From: AP-16 sp036395835
GTDB taxonomy: Bacteria > Pseudomonadota > Alphaproteobacteria > Rhizobiales > Xanthobacteraceae
Reading direction: 5' to 3'
Length of the DNA stretch: 6,162 bases
Assembly: GCA_036395835.1 (NCBI GenBank)
Contig: DASWCW010000124.1
Coordinates: 1 to 6,162, forward strand
The translations under genes and the position numbers were made by a program. Of the stretch, positions 1-6,023 are shown piece after piece; positions within the stretch are counted from its first letter, which is position 1, and every line of letters begins with the position of its first letter. Under the pieces are notes generated by a model. The model had not been told where the DNA came from. It saw only the letters and a list, made by a program, of their open reading frames with translations, and made no database searches.

Positions 1-103
1 CACTGAAGGTCGGGCGCGGATCAAAGCAAGACCGCGCTTGCGCGCGCAAATCCCCTGACGCAATAGAAGGGGAAGCCCGATCGTTCGACCCAGGAGTTGC
101 CGC

Positions 104-853
104 ATGGCCCATATCGAGACCGGCGCGAGCGCGCCTGCCGCAGCCGAACGAAAAGCCAGCAAGGCGGTTTGCGCCATCAGCGGCAAAGAACGGCCGCGCC
201 GCGATCTGGTATCGCTCGAGACGTTGCGCCCGAGTCTGGCCGACCGCATCCGCCAGGACCACCCCGATCTCGCGCCGGACGCGCTCATCAGCCGCGCCGA
301 AGTCGCGCGCTACCGGGCGCTCTATGTCGAGGAGCTGCTGCAGGCCGAGCACGGCGAGTTCACCCAGCTCGACCGCCAGGTCGCGGAGAGCATCGCCAAG
401 CACGACACCATTGCCGAGAACGTCGAGGCCGAGTTCGAGGACCGCCGCTCGCTGGGCGAGCGCCTGTCCGATCACCTCGCGAGCTTCGGCGGCAGCTGGA
501 CCTTCATCATCATCTTCGGAGTGTGGCTGGCGATGTGGATCCTGTTCAATCAGACCGTGCCGGTGCGGGAGCGGTTCGATCCCTATCCCTACATCCTGCT
601 CAATCTGATTCTCTCCTGCCTCGCCGCGATCCAGGCGCCCATCATCATGATGAGCCAGAAGCGCTTGGAGGCGAAAGACCGGCTGCGCTCGGAGAGCGAC
701 TATCGGGTCAATCTGAAGGCGGAGCTGGAGATCCGGCACCTGCACGAGAAGATGGATCACTTGATCTCGCGGCAATGGCAGCGGCTCGCGGAGATCCAGC
801 AGATGCAGCTCGAGATCATGAACGAGACCAGCCGCGCCGGCCGGCGCTCGTGA
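104..853 (+). CDS. DUF1003 family two-helix inner-membrane protein
   Basis: Predicted 249-residue protein of the DUF1003 family, whose function is not established. Residues 20-80 form a soluble N-terminal part with a single Cys (AVCAISGKE), the LRPSLADRIRQDHPDL segment and an ISRAEVARYRALYVEELL helix. Two hydrophobic segments follow, about 131-149 (SWTFIIIFGVWLAMWILF) and 162-183 (PYILLNLILSCLAAIQAPII), joined by a short DPYP turn; this pair is the family hallmark. From residue 185 to 240 the chain is highly charged and helical (RLEAKDRLRSESDY, then EIRHLHEKMDHLI), probably a cytoplasmic coiled coil. The ATG at 104 is chosen because AGGAG lies at 92-96, seven bases upstream. The gene looks intact and of normal family length. 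No neighbour suggests a job, and no promoter was recognised in the 103 bases before it. Family assignment is confident; topology is inferred from hydrophobicity read by eye. Confidence 0.9.
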   Translation: MAHIETGASAPAAAERKASKAVCAISGKERPRRDLVSLETLRPSLADRIRQDHPDLAPDALISRAEVARYRALYVEELLQAEHGEFTQLDRQVAESIAKHDTIAENVEAEFEDRRSLGERLSDHLASFGGSWTFIIIFGVWLAMWILFNQTVPVRERFDPYPYILLNLILSCLAAIQAPIIMMSQKRLEAKDRLRSESDYRVNLKAELEIRHLHEKMDHLISRQWQRLAEIQQMQLEIMNETSRAGRRS

Positions 854-882
854 ACTTCGTATCCCGGCCGGTCTTCCCGGAG

Positions 883-907
883 CCCGAGCGAAGCGAGGAA
901 GCTCGGG
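883..907. repeat. REP-like palindrome after the DUF1003 gene
   Basis: CCCGAGC at 883-889 is perfectly complementary to GCTCGGG at 901-907, leaving an 11-base loop that holds GAAGCGAGGAA. The site is 29 bases after the stop codon of the DUF1003 gene. There is no T-run after it (the following bases are ATCCTTAAAAA), so it is not a classical Rho-independent terminator. The GAGCGAAGCGA core resembles short dispersed palindromes that are common between genes in Bradyrhizobium relatives. It could still act as a transcript 3'-end stabiliser. The repeat identity is inference and needs a genome copy count. Confidence 0.45.
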
Positions 908-1038
908 ATCCTTAAAAACAGCAGGTGCGACGTTTCGCAATTCAGTGTTCATGGTTTCCGGGTTCGCAGGCTGACGACCGCGCCGTCGAATGACCAGTCC
1001 GCCCCGCGGATCTCACGATGGCGCGAATGCGCGCCCAT

Positions 1039-1046
1039 GAGGAGAG
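1039..1046 (+). promoter_or_regulatory. Shine-Dalgarno site deciding the dehydrogenase start
   Basis: GAGGAGAG ends four bases before the ATG at 1051, with the AGGAG core at 1040-1044 six bases from the start. The alternative in-frame ATG at 1018 has no good purine-rich site before it (GCGGATCTCACG), so the start at 1051 is preferred. Confidence 0.75.
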
Positions 1047-1050
1047 TTCA

Positions 1051-2214
1051 ATGGTTGCGTCCGCGGGCGTGAAGACGAGTCCCGAATTCCCGATCCCGGA
1101 GCACATGAAGGCCTGGGTGCTCGGCAATCCGGGCGAACTCGCTTTGAAGCAAAAGCCAGTGCCGGCGCCGCGCCGGGCGGAAGTGTTGGTGCGCATCGAT
1201 GCGGTCGCGATCTGCGCGACCGACCTCGAAGTCATCGAGCACGGCACGCCGGCGATGATCGAGGGCGGCCTGCCGTTCAACAAGAACTTCACGCCCGGAC
1301 ACGAATACATGGGCACGATCGTTGCGCTGGGACCGGGCGTCGACGAATATCGGATCGGCCAGCGCGTCGCGGTCGAGATCCATGCCGGCTGCGGCCAATG
1401 CAAGCGCTGCCGCGAAGGCCTGTACACCGCCTGCCTCAATTACGGGCTCAACTACGGCGACCTCGACAAGGGCCACCGCGCCAACGGCTTCACCACCGAC
1501 GGCGGATTCTGCGAATATCAGGTCAACAACATCAACACGCTCGCCGCGGTCCCGGACAGCGTCTCGGACGAGGAGGCGTGCCTGATCGTGACCGCCGGGA
1601 CCGCGATGTACGGATTGACCGAGCTCGGCGGGCTCGTCGCCGGCGAAAGCGTCGCCGTCCTCGGCCCGGGGCCGATCGGGCTGCTCGGCGTCGCCGTCGC
1701 CAAGGCGTTGGGCGCCTCCCCGGTAATCCTGACCGGAACCCGCGACAACCGCCTGGCGATCGGCCGCGAACTCGGCGCCGATCACGTGATCAACATCCGC
1801 AACGAGAACGCGGTCGACGCCGTGCGCCGGATCACGCGCGGCCAGGGCCTCGATTACGTGCTGGAATGCTCCGGCGCGCCCGATGCGATCGACGATGCCG
1901 CGCGCATGCTCAGTCGCGGCGGCAAGCTCTGCCTCGCCGGGTTTCCGCATGAGCCGGTGCTCGTGGACGTGGCCAACCTGGTGCGCAACAACATCTATGT
2001 CTACGGCATCCGCGGCGAAGGAAGGAGCGCGACCCACCGCGCCGCCGCGCTCATTGCGCAAAAGCGCTTCGACGCGCGCAAGATCCACACCCACACCTTC
2101 GCGCTCGAGGATCTGCCGACCGCGCTCAAATATGCGCGCGAGCGCATCGAGGATGCCATCAAGGTGGTGGTGAAGACCCGGATCGGCGCCGCGCAAAAGC
2201 TGGCGGCCGAGTGA
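1051..2214 (+). CDS. Zinc-dependent medium-chain alcohol/polyol dehydrogenase
   Basis: Predicted 387-residue cytoplasmic oxidoreductase of the medium-chain dehydrogenase/reductase superfamily (GroES-like catalytic domain, then Rossmann domain). Catalytic zinc ligands are visible: Cys55 (AICATD), His84-Glu85 (PGHEYMG) and probably Glu155 (GGFCEY). The structural zinc lobe has all four cysteines, Cys114, 117, 120 and 128 (CGQCKRCREGLYTAC). The nucleotide-binding glycine motif is GPGPIG at 205-210. At the end of the second Rossmann strand the usual acidic residue for NAD is replaced by TGTRDNR (228-234), which hints at NADP use. The closest general types are threonine, sorbitol or other secondary-alcohol dehydrogenases; the substrate cannot be read from the sequence. 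The upstream in-frame ATG at 1018 would add 11 residues but lacks an SD site. The gene stands alone, with 197 bases before it and a repeat-bearing spacer after it. No frameshift or missing core residue was seen. Confidence 0.9.
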   Translation: MVASAGVKTSPEFPIPEHMKAWVLGNPGELALKQKPVPAPRRAEVLVRIDAVAICATDLEVIEHGTPAMIEGGLPFNKNFTPGHEYMGTIVALGPGVDEYRIGQRVAVEIHAGCGQCKRCREGLYTACLNYGLNYGDLDKGHRANGFTTDGGFCEYQVNNINTLAAVPDSVSDEEACLIVTAGTAMYGLTELGGLVAGESVAVLGPGPIGLLGVAVAKALGASPVILTGTRDNRLAIGRELGADHVINIRNENAVDAVRRITRGQGLDYVLECSGAPDAIDDAARMLSRGGKLCLAGFPHEPVLVDVANLVRNNIYVYGIRGEGRSATHRAAALIAQKRFDARKIHTHTFALEDLPTALKYARERIEDAIKVVVKTRIGAAQKLAAE

Positions 2215-2256
2215 GGCGACGTTCCCCGGACGCGGCGCAGCGACGCAATCACTCCG

Positions 2257-2368
2257 TTGTCATCGCCCGGCTTGACCGGGCGGCCCAGTAGCCTCACCGA
2301 CAATCGGTTTCGAACGGACCTTCCGGCGCTGGGAGTACTGGGTCGCCCGCCTGCGCGGGCGATGACAA
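2257..2368. repeat. Double-hairpin dispersed intergenic repeat
   Basis: Two imperfectly complementary arms of 33-34 bases (2257-2290 and 2336-2368) flank a 45-base centre. Each arm begins or ends with TTGTCATCGCCCG or its complement and with CCCAGTA or TACTGGG. Each arm also folds on itself: CGCCCGG at 2264-2270 pairs with CCGGGCG at 2276-2282, and CGCCCGC at 2344-2350 pairs with GCGGGCG at 2355-2361. The element can therefore form either one long hairpin or two small ones. This arrangement matches the common TCATCGCCCGG...CCGGGCGATGACA repeats found between genes in Bradyrhizobium-like genomes. It lies 42 bases after the dehydrogenase stop and may end or stabilise that transcript. The structure is seen directly; its dispersed nature is from recalled knowledge. 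Confidence 0.75.
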
Positions 2369-2427
2369 GTCGGAGAACGAATTTCCGCAGGCAAACGGTG
2401 TTCACCACCTATTGAGACCACGGGACG

Positions 2428-2454
2428 TGCCGGCGATGGCAACATCGCCCGGCA
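2428..2454 (+). promoter_or_regulatory. GCAA-capped leader hairpin before the hydrolase gene
   Basis: TGCCGG at 2428-2433 pairs with CCGGCA at 2449-2454, and CGATG at 2434-2438 pairs with CATCG at 2443-2447, with C2448 bulged. The loop is GCAA, a GNRA-type tetraloop. The stem of 11 pairs ends 15 bases before the SD sequence of the hydrolase gene. It may be an mRNA leader structure or a protein-binding palindrome. It is not followed by T residues, so a terminator is unlikely. Confidence 0.45.
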
Positions 2455-2484
2455 TTCCGCAATTGAATCGGGAGGATAGCCGCA

Positions 2485-3456
2485 ATGACCCAAATCACCC
2501 GCCGTTCGCTCATCGCCGGCACGATGCTGGCGACCGCCGCGACCGCGCTGCCGAGGCCGGTCGCCGCCAATGCCCCGGCCGCCGGCAAGCAGGCGGCGAG
2601 CATCTATCGCTACAAGATCGGGGAATTCGAGATGACCGCCATTCACGACGGCGTCTGGATTCGTCCGATCGACGAGAAATTCGTGCGCAACGTGGCGTTC
2701 GACGAAGTGCAGAAAGTGCTGGCCGACGCTTTCCTGCCGAAGGACAAATTGCCGATCCCGTTCACCACGCTGCTGGTCAACACCGGATCGAAGCTCGTGC
2801 TGCTCGATACCGGCACCGGCGGCCAGCTCGCCCCGACCGCCGGCACGATGGCCGCCAATCTCGTCGCGGCCGGGATCGATCCCAAAAGCGTGGACGTGAT
2901 CGTCATCTCGCATTTCCATCCGGACCACATCAACGGCATCAAGACCAAGGAGAACGAGCTGGTCTTCACCAATGCCGAGATTCTGGTGCCGGCGCCCGAA
3001 TGGACGTTCTGGATGGACGACGCCAAGATGAGCACGGCCCCGGAAGGTCTCAAGGGCAATTTCCTCAACGTGCGGCGCGTGTTCGGCAATATCGCCAAGG
3101 ACGTGCGCCGCTACGAGCCGGGCCAGGAGGTCGCGCCCGGCATCGCCTCGATCGCCGCCTATGGGCACACTCCCGGCCACACGGCGTTTGCCGTCGCCTC
3201 CGGAAACCAGAGCATGCTGGTGCTGAGCGACACGACCAACCATCCCTGGCTGTTCGCGAGAAATCCAGAGTGGCAGGCGGTCTTCGACATGGACGGCAAC
3301 ATGGCGGTCGACACCCGCAAGAAGCTGCTCGACCGCGCCGCCGCCGACCGCATGCTGGTGCAGGGCTATCATTTCCCCTTCCCGGCTTCCGGCTACATCG
3401 GCCGCGACGGCAAGGGCTACAATTTCGTGCCGGTGATGTGGCAGCCGTCGCTGTGA
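2485..3456 (+). CDS. Tat-exported metallo-beta-lactamase-fold hydrolase
   Basis: Predicted 323-residue periplasmic metallohydrolase of the MBL-fold superfamily. The N-terminus has a twin-arginine signal (TRRSLIAG, Arg6-Arg7), a hydrophobic stretch to about residue 22 and a likely cleavage site after Ala30 (ANA). The metal site is complete: His143, His145, Asp147 and His148 (SHFHPDHING), His232 (GHTPGH), Asp249 (LSDT) and His296 (YHFPFP). LLVNTGSKLVLLDTGTG at 96-112 is the usual strand pair before the motif. Tat export fits a protein that folds and binds metal before secretion. The overall arrangement resembles the methyl parathion hydrolase / MBL lactonase branch, but the substrate is unknown and could equally be another ester or lactone. 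The ATG at 2485 is supported by GGGAGGAT at 2470-2477. It is probably its own transcription unit, flanked by hairpins on both sides. Superfamily and export route are confident; the subfamily is inference. Confidence 0.9.
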   Translation: MTQITRRSLIAGTMLATAATALPRPVAANAPAAGKQAASIYRYKIGEFEMTAIHDGVWIRPIDEKFVRNVAFDEVQKVLADAFLPKDKLPIPFTTLLVNTGSKLVLLDTGTGGQLAPTAGTMAANLVAAGIDPKSVDVIVISHFHPDHINGIKTKENELVFTNAEILVPAPEWTFWMDDAKMSTAPEGLKGNFLNVRRVFGNIAKDVRRYEPGQEVAPGIASIAAYGHTPGHTAFAVASGNQSMLVLSDTTNHPWLFARNPEWQAVFDMDGNMAVDTRKKLLDRAAADRMLVQGYHFPFPASGYIGRDGKGYNFVPVMWQPSL

Positions 3457-3486
3457 CGGAATTCGCGTAACAACGGGCGGCATATT

Positions 3487-3520
3487 CCGAACCCTCCCCC
3501 GTTGCGGGAGAGGGTTTCGG
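3487..3520 (+). terminator. Terminator-like hairpin after the hydrolase gene
   Basis: CCGAA (3487-3491) pairs with TTCGG (3516-3520), CCCTC (3492-3496) with GAGGG (3510-3514, written 5' to 3'), and CCC (3497-3499) with GGG (3506-3508), with single bulges at T3515 and A3509. This gives about 13 pairs around a 6-base loop. It begins 31 bases after the hydrolase stop and lies just before the btuB promoter, a good place to separate the two units. No T-run follows, so termination is not certain. Similar CCCTCCCC...GGGAGAGGG hairpins are common intergenic sequences in these bacteria. Confidence 0.5.
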
Positions 3521-3543
3521 AGCGCGGGACGAGCCGCCACGAG

Positions 3544-3572
3544 TTGACAACGCGCGGCAACGATCCCACTCT
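3544..3572 (+). promoter_or_regulatory. Candidate housekeeping-sigma promoter for the B12 leader and btuB
   Basis: A perfect TTGACA -35 element sits at 3544-3549. Seventeen bases later, CACTCT at 3567-3572 is a poor -10 match, keeping only the A at position 2 and the T at position 6. Such weak -10 elements are usual in GC-rich alphaproteobacteria. Transcription would start near 3578-3580, at the 5' edge of the cobalamin riboswitch, which supports the call independently. Confidence 0.55.
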
Positions 3573-3579
3573 GCCCTCT

Positions 3580-3762
3580 CGGTGCAGGTGTGCCGGCCTC
3601 GGCCGGCCAAGAGGGAATCCGGTGCGGCGCGAAAACCACGCGTCAAATCCGGAGCTGCCCCCGCAACTGTCGGCGGCGAGCCCTCCTCCAAATGCCACTG
3701 GGCGCAAGCCTGGGAAGGCGGAGCGAGGGTGACGACCCGCAAGCCAGGAGACCTGCCTGCCC
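3580..3762 (+). ncRNA. Cobalamin (vitamin B12) riboswitch aptamer
   Basis: The leader carries the conserved cobalamin riboswitch blocks in the correct order: GGTGC at 3581-3585, AAGAGGGAA at 3609-3617, TCCGGAGCTGCCCCCGCAAC at 3648-3667, GCCACTGGG at 3694-3702, GGGAAGGCG at 3712-3720, GACCCGC at 3734-3740 and the B12 box AAGCCAGGAGACCTGCC at 3741-3757. The closing helix P1 pairs GCAGGT (3584-3589) with ACCTGC (3751-3756). A near-perfect hairpin, GCCGGCC at 3592-3598 with GGCCGGC at 3601-3607, forms the first arm. It senses adenosyl- or other cobalamins and controls the receptor gene 180 bases downstream. No conserved block seems missing. The exact ends and the ligand subclass cannot be fixed by eye. 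Confidence 0.95.
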
Positions 3763-3899
3763 GGTCACCCTTCCAGCGTGCGGGGCGCGCGCATGGAGCG
3801 GCCTTTCCGCAGCGGTGACATGCAAACCGTCGCGGGGGCTCGACCTTGGCTCGAGTGTTGAATCTCGTTTCGACATCAGGTGCGCGTCCAGCGGCCCGC

Positions 3900-3938
3900 G
3901 CCTCCGCGACTCGTTCGAACCACGAACGGGACGGAGGC
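3900..3938 (+). promoter_or_regulatory. SD-sequestering hairpin (translational expression platform)
   Basis: GCCTCCG at 3900-3906 is a perfect seven-base complement of CGGAGGC at 3932-3938, which contains the whole btuB SD core GGAGG (3933-3937). Inside it, a second helix forms: CTCGTTCG at 3910-3917 pairs with CGAACGGG at 3923-3930 (one G-U pair), capped by AACCA. Only a small internal loop (CGA opposite A) separates the two helices. The fold would hide the ribosome-binding site, as expected for repression by B12. The structure was paired by hand; its ligand dependence is inferred from the riboswitch upstream. Confidence 0.7.
3933..3937 (+). promoter_or_regulatory. Shine-Dalgarno site of btuB, deciding the start
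   Basis: GGAGG lies six bases before the ATG at 3944. A second ATG at 3939 is only one base away from this site and opens a 31-codon frame ending at 4034, so it is not used for the receptor. The site is buried in the 3900-3938 hairpin. Confidence 0.8.
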
Positions 3939-3943
3939 ATGTC

Positions 3944-5944
3944 ATGTCGACCCTATCGCTCCGAGCAAAGCTCGGGCTTCGCACTGCGTGTAGTGTTGTT
4001 CTCGCGTCTACTCTCGTTGTCGGGCTGGGCCTAGCGAGCGTCCGGGCCCAGACCGTCGAGCTTCCCGAAATCAGCGTCTACGCCAACCAGGCCCCGACCG
4101 ACGTCGGCAAGGTCGGCGCGGCCGTTACCGTGCTGCGCGGGGCGGATCTCCGCGCGCAGGGCTACAACAACGTTCCCGACGCGTTGCGCACGGTGCCGGG
4201 CGTCGAGGTCAACCAGACCGGCGGCCGCGGATCACTCACCCAGGTCTCGATCCGGGGCTCGCAGGCCAAGCACGTGCTGGTGCTGATCGACGGCGTGCAG
4301 GTCAACGACCTGCAGGACGGCGCGTTCGATTTCGCCGATTTCTCGCTGGAGGGCATCGAGCGCATCGAGATCGTCCGCGGACCGCAATCGGGCATCCACG
4401 GCTCGGACGCCAACGCCGGCGTGATCGCCATCACCACGATCAGCGGCCGCGGCCAGAAACCGTCGGCCGACGTCAAGATCGAGGGCGGCATGGAGCGCTC
4501 CCGCGAGATCGCGGCCTCCGCGCGCGGTTCGTCCGGCCCGTTCTACGCCTCCGTGAGCGCGGATCGCGAAGCCACCGCCGGGTACAACATCTCCCGCTTC
4601 GACGACTTCGACAATTGGTCGCGCCGGACCAATTTCAACGCGCGCGTCGGCGTCGACTTCACGCCAGACCTCAACGTCGATGCCTCGATGCGATACGTCA
4701 AACGCATCACCTCGATCGATATCCAGCCGTTCTTCGGACCTTTCGTCGGCTTCGCCGTCCCGTCCACGCTGGCTTGCACCGCCACCCCAAAGCTCTGTCC
4801 CTTCCCGGCTGGTGACGATTTCACCGGCTTCCACAGTCTTCAAGGCCGCGTGCAAGGAGCCTGGACGACCTTCGATGGCGTTCTCGTGCAGAAACTCGGC
4901 GCGTCCTCCTATCGGGACGGCATCGATTCCTTCGATGCCCTGTTCGGGCTTTTCCAGACCCACGGCACGCGAGACGCATACGACTACAAGGGCACGATCA
5001 ACGTGCCGCAGTCGTTCTTCGGCGAGCACCAAACCTTGACGATCGCCGCCGATCGCCAGCGCGAGACGCTGGTCGAAAATCCGTCTCCGTTCCTGTCCGT
5101 TCCGGTACGCGTGCGCAAAGGCATCGGCGGCGAATACACCATCGACCTGCCCTCGGCGCTGACCCTGACCGCAGCGCTTCGCCGCGAGAACAACACCGGC
5201 TTCGGCTATGTCACGACGTGGCGGACCTCGGCATCGCAGAAGCTGTTCTCGGATACGCGCCTGCACGGCTCGGTCGGGACCGGGGTGACGCGCCCGGCCC
5301 TCATCGACCAGTTGGGCTTCTTTCCCGGATTTTTCATCGGCAATCCCCAGCTGAGGCCGGAAAGCTCGTTCGGTTGGGACGCCGGCTGGGAGCAGACCTG
5401 GTTCGGAGGCGAGGTCGTGACCGACGTGACTTATTTCAACGTGCGCTTCACCGACAAAATCATCACGGTCGGCGTGCCCAGTCTTCCCGGCACCACGACC
5501 GAGACCAATGCGCCGGGCGTGTCACCCCGCCAAGGCGTGGAAGCGACGGTGAAGATCAATCCGGTCAGCTGGGTGACGATCGCCGCTTCCTACACCCACA
5601 CGGATGCGCGCCTCTCCGACGGCACGGCGGAAATCCGTCAGCCCAAGGACAAAGGCAGCATCAACATCACGACACATTGGCTCGACAACAAGCTGCACGT
5701 GACTACGGGGATCGTCCTCCACAGCGACATGCCGGATCTGTTTTTCGGCACCTTCCCGTTCCCGACCGTCACCCTGCCACCCTACACCGTGGTGAACGCA
5801 TCCATCAGCTACGATGTCTGGCCCGGCGCGCAAATCTATGCCCGCGTCCAGAATCTCTTCAACACGAGCTACGAGGAAGTGTTTTCCTTTCGCGCCCAGC
5901 CTTTCATCGCCTATGCGGGATTGCGGGTGCACTTGAGCCCGTAG
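3944..5944 (+). CDS. btuB: BtuB-like TonB-dependent outer-membrane cobalamin receptor
   Basis: Predicted 666-residue outer-membrane receptor that would take up cobalamin with energy from TonB-ExbBD. Residues 1-35 are a Sec signal peptide (hydrophobic core 15-32, cleavage after VRA). LPEISVYA at 40-47 is the likely TonB box. The plug domain spans about 50-165: VPDALRTVPGVEV, VSIRGSQAKHVLVLIDGVQVN, then IERIEIVRGPQSGIHGSDAN and AGVIAITT, all typical of the BtuB/FepA group. The rest alternates in the manner of beta-barrel strands and ends with VQNLFNTSYEEVFSF and a final GLRVHLSP, without the common terminal Phe. Two cysteines, Cys278 and Cys285, in a barrel loop could form a disulfide. The open frame reaches back to 3590, but those codons are riboswitch, so the start is 3944. 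E. coli BtuB has 614 residues; this one is slightly longer. The cobalamin assignment rests mainly on the riboswitch. No btuCDF lies beside it. Confidence 0.9.
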   Translation: MSTLSLRAKLGLRTACSVVLASTLVVGLGLASVRAQTVELPEISVYANQAPTDVGKVGAAVTVLRGADLRAQGYNNVPDALRTVPGVEVNQTGGRGSLTQVSIRGSQAKHVLVLIDGVQVNDLQDGAFDFADFSLEGIERIEIVRGPQSGIHGSDANAGVIAITTISGRGQKPSADVKIEGGMERSREIAASARGSSGPFYASVSADREATAGYNISRFDDFDNWSRRTNFNARVGVDFTPDLNVDASMRYVKRITSIDIQPFFGPFVGFAVPSTLACTATPKLCPFPAGDDFTGFHSLQGRVQGAWTTFDGVLVQKLGASSYRDGIDSFDALFGLFQTHGTRDAYDYKGTINVPQSFFGEHQTLTIAADRQRETLVENPSPFLSVPVRVRKGIGGEYTIDLPSALTLTAALRRENNTGFGYVTTWRTSASQKLFSDTRLHGSVGTGVTRPALIDQLGFFPGFFIGNPQLRPESSFGWDAGWEQTWFGGEVVTDVTYFNVRFTDKIITVGVPSLPGTTTETNAPGVSPRQGVEATVKINPVSWVTIAASYTHTDARLSDGTAEIRQPKDKGSINITTHWLDNKLHVTTGIVLHSDMPDLFFGTFPFPTVTLPPYTVVNASISYDVWPGAQIYARVQNLFNTSYEEVFSFRAQPFIAYAGLRVHLSP

Positions 5945-5959
5945 GAGAACGCAATCGCA

Positions 5960-6005
5960 CCGGCCTGGAAGCCCTACGCGAGACGCAAAGAGCTTGCCAG
6001 GCCGG
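5960..6005 (+). terminator. Hairpin just after btuB
   Basis: CCGGCCTGG at 5960-5968 pairs perfectly with CCAGGCCGG at 5997-6005. The stem continues, after a bulged G5996, with AAGC (5969-5972) and GCTT (5992-5995). It starts 15 bases after the btuB stop. There is no T-run, so it may mark or protect a 3' end rather than terminate by itself. Confidence 0.4.
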
Positions 6006-6023
6006 CGGCCGCGTGGGTCGGGC

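Noticed and set aside
51..73. Small hairpin TCCCCT / AGGGGA upstream of the DUF1003 gene.
   Set aside because: It has six pairs, an 11-base loop and no T-run; this is within chance expectation for GC-rich DNA, and the upstream gene is not visible.
97..915. Plus-strand frame of 272 codons overlapping the DUF1003 gene.
   Set aside because: The product is Arg/Pro-rich with no domain, while the overlapping frame from 104 encodes a clear family protein with an SD site.
1048..2196. Minus-strand open frame of 382 codons opposite the dehydrogenase gene.
   Set aside because: It mirrors the codon periodicity of the real gene; the plus-strand product has all catalytic motifs, and this one has none.
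1051..3456. A shared operon or pathway for the dehydrogenase and the MBL hydrolase.
   Set aside because: They are 270 bases apart, with a dispersed repeat and a separate leader hairpin between them; one is cytoplasmic and the other exported, so sequence gives no direct link.
2260..3639. Long minus-strand open frame of 459 codons opposite the hydrolase gene.
   Set aside because: It runs across the hydrolase, the hairpins and part of the riboswitch, its product has no recognisable domain, and long antisense frames are expected in GC-rich DNA.
3590..3943. N-terminal extension of the receptor reading frame back to 3590.
   Set aside because: These 118 codons coincide with the cobalamin riboswitch and its expression platform, and a proper signal peptide and SD site occur at 3944.
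3939..4034. Short open frame starting at ATG 3939, overlapping the btuB start.
   Set aside because: The SD site is only one base away, too close for normal initiation, and the 31-residue product has no recognisable feature. A translational-coupling role is possible but unsupported.
4232..5266. Minus-strand open frame of 344 codons inside btuB.
   Set aside because: It is a shadow of the receptor gene, with low-complexity Arg/Ala/Gly composition and no domain.
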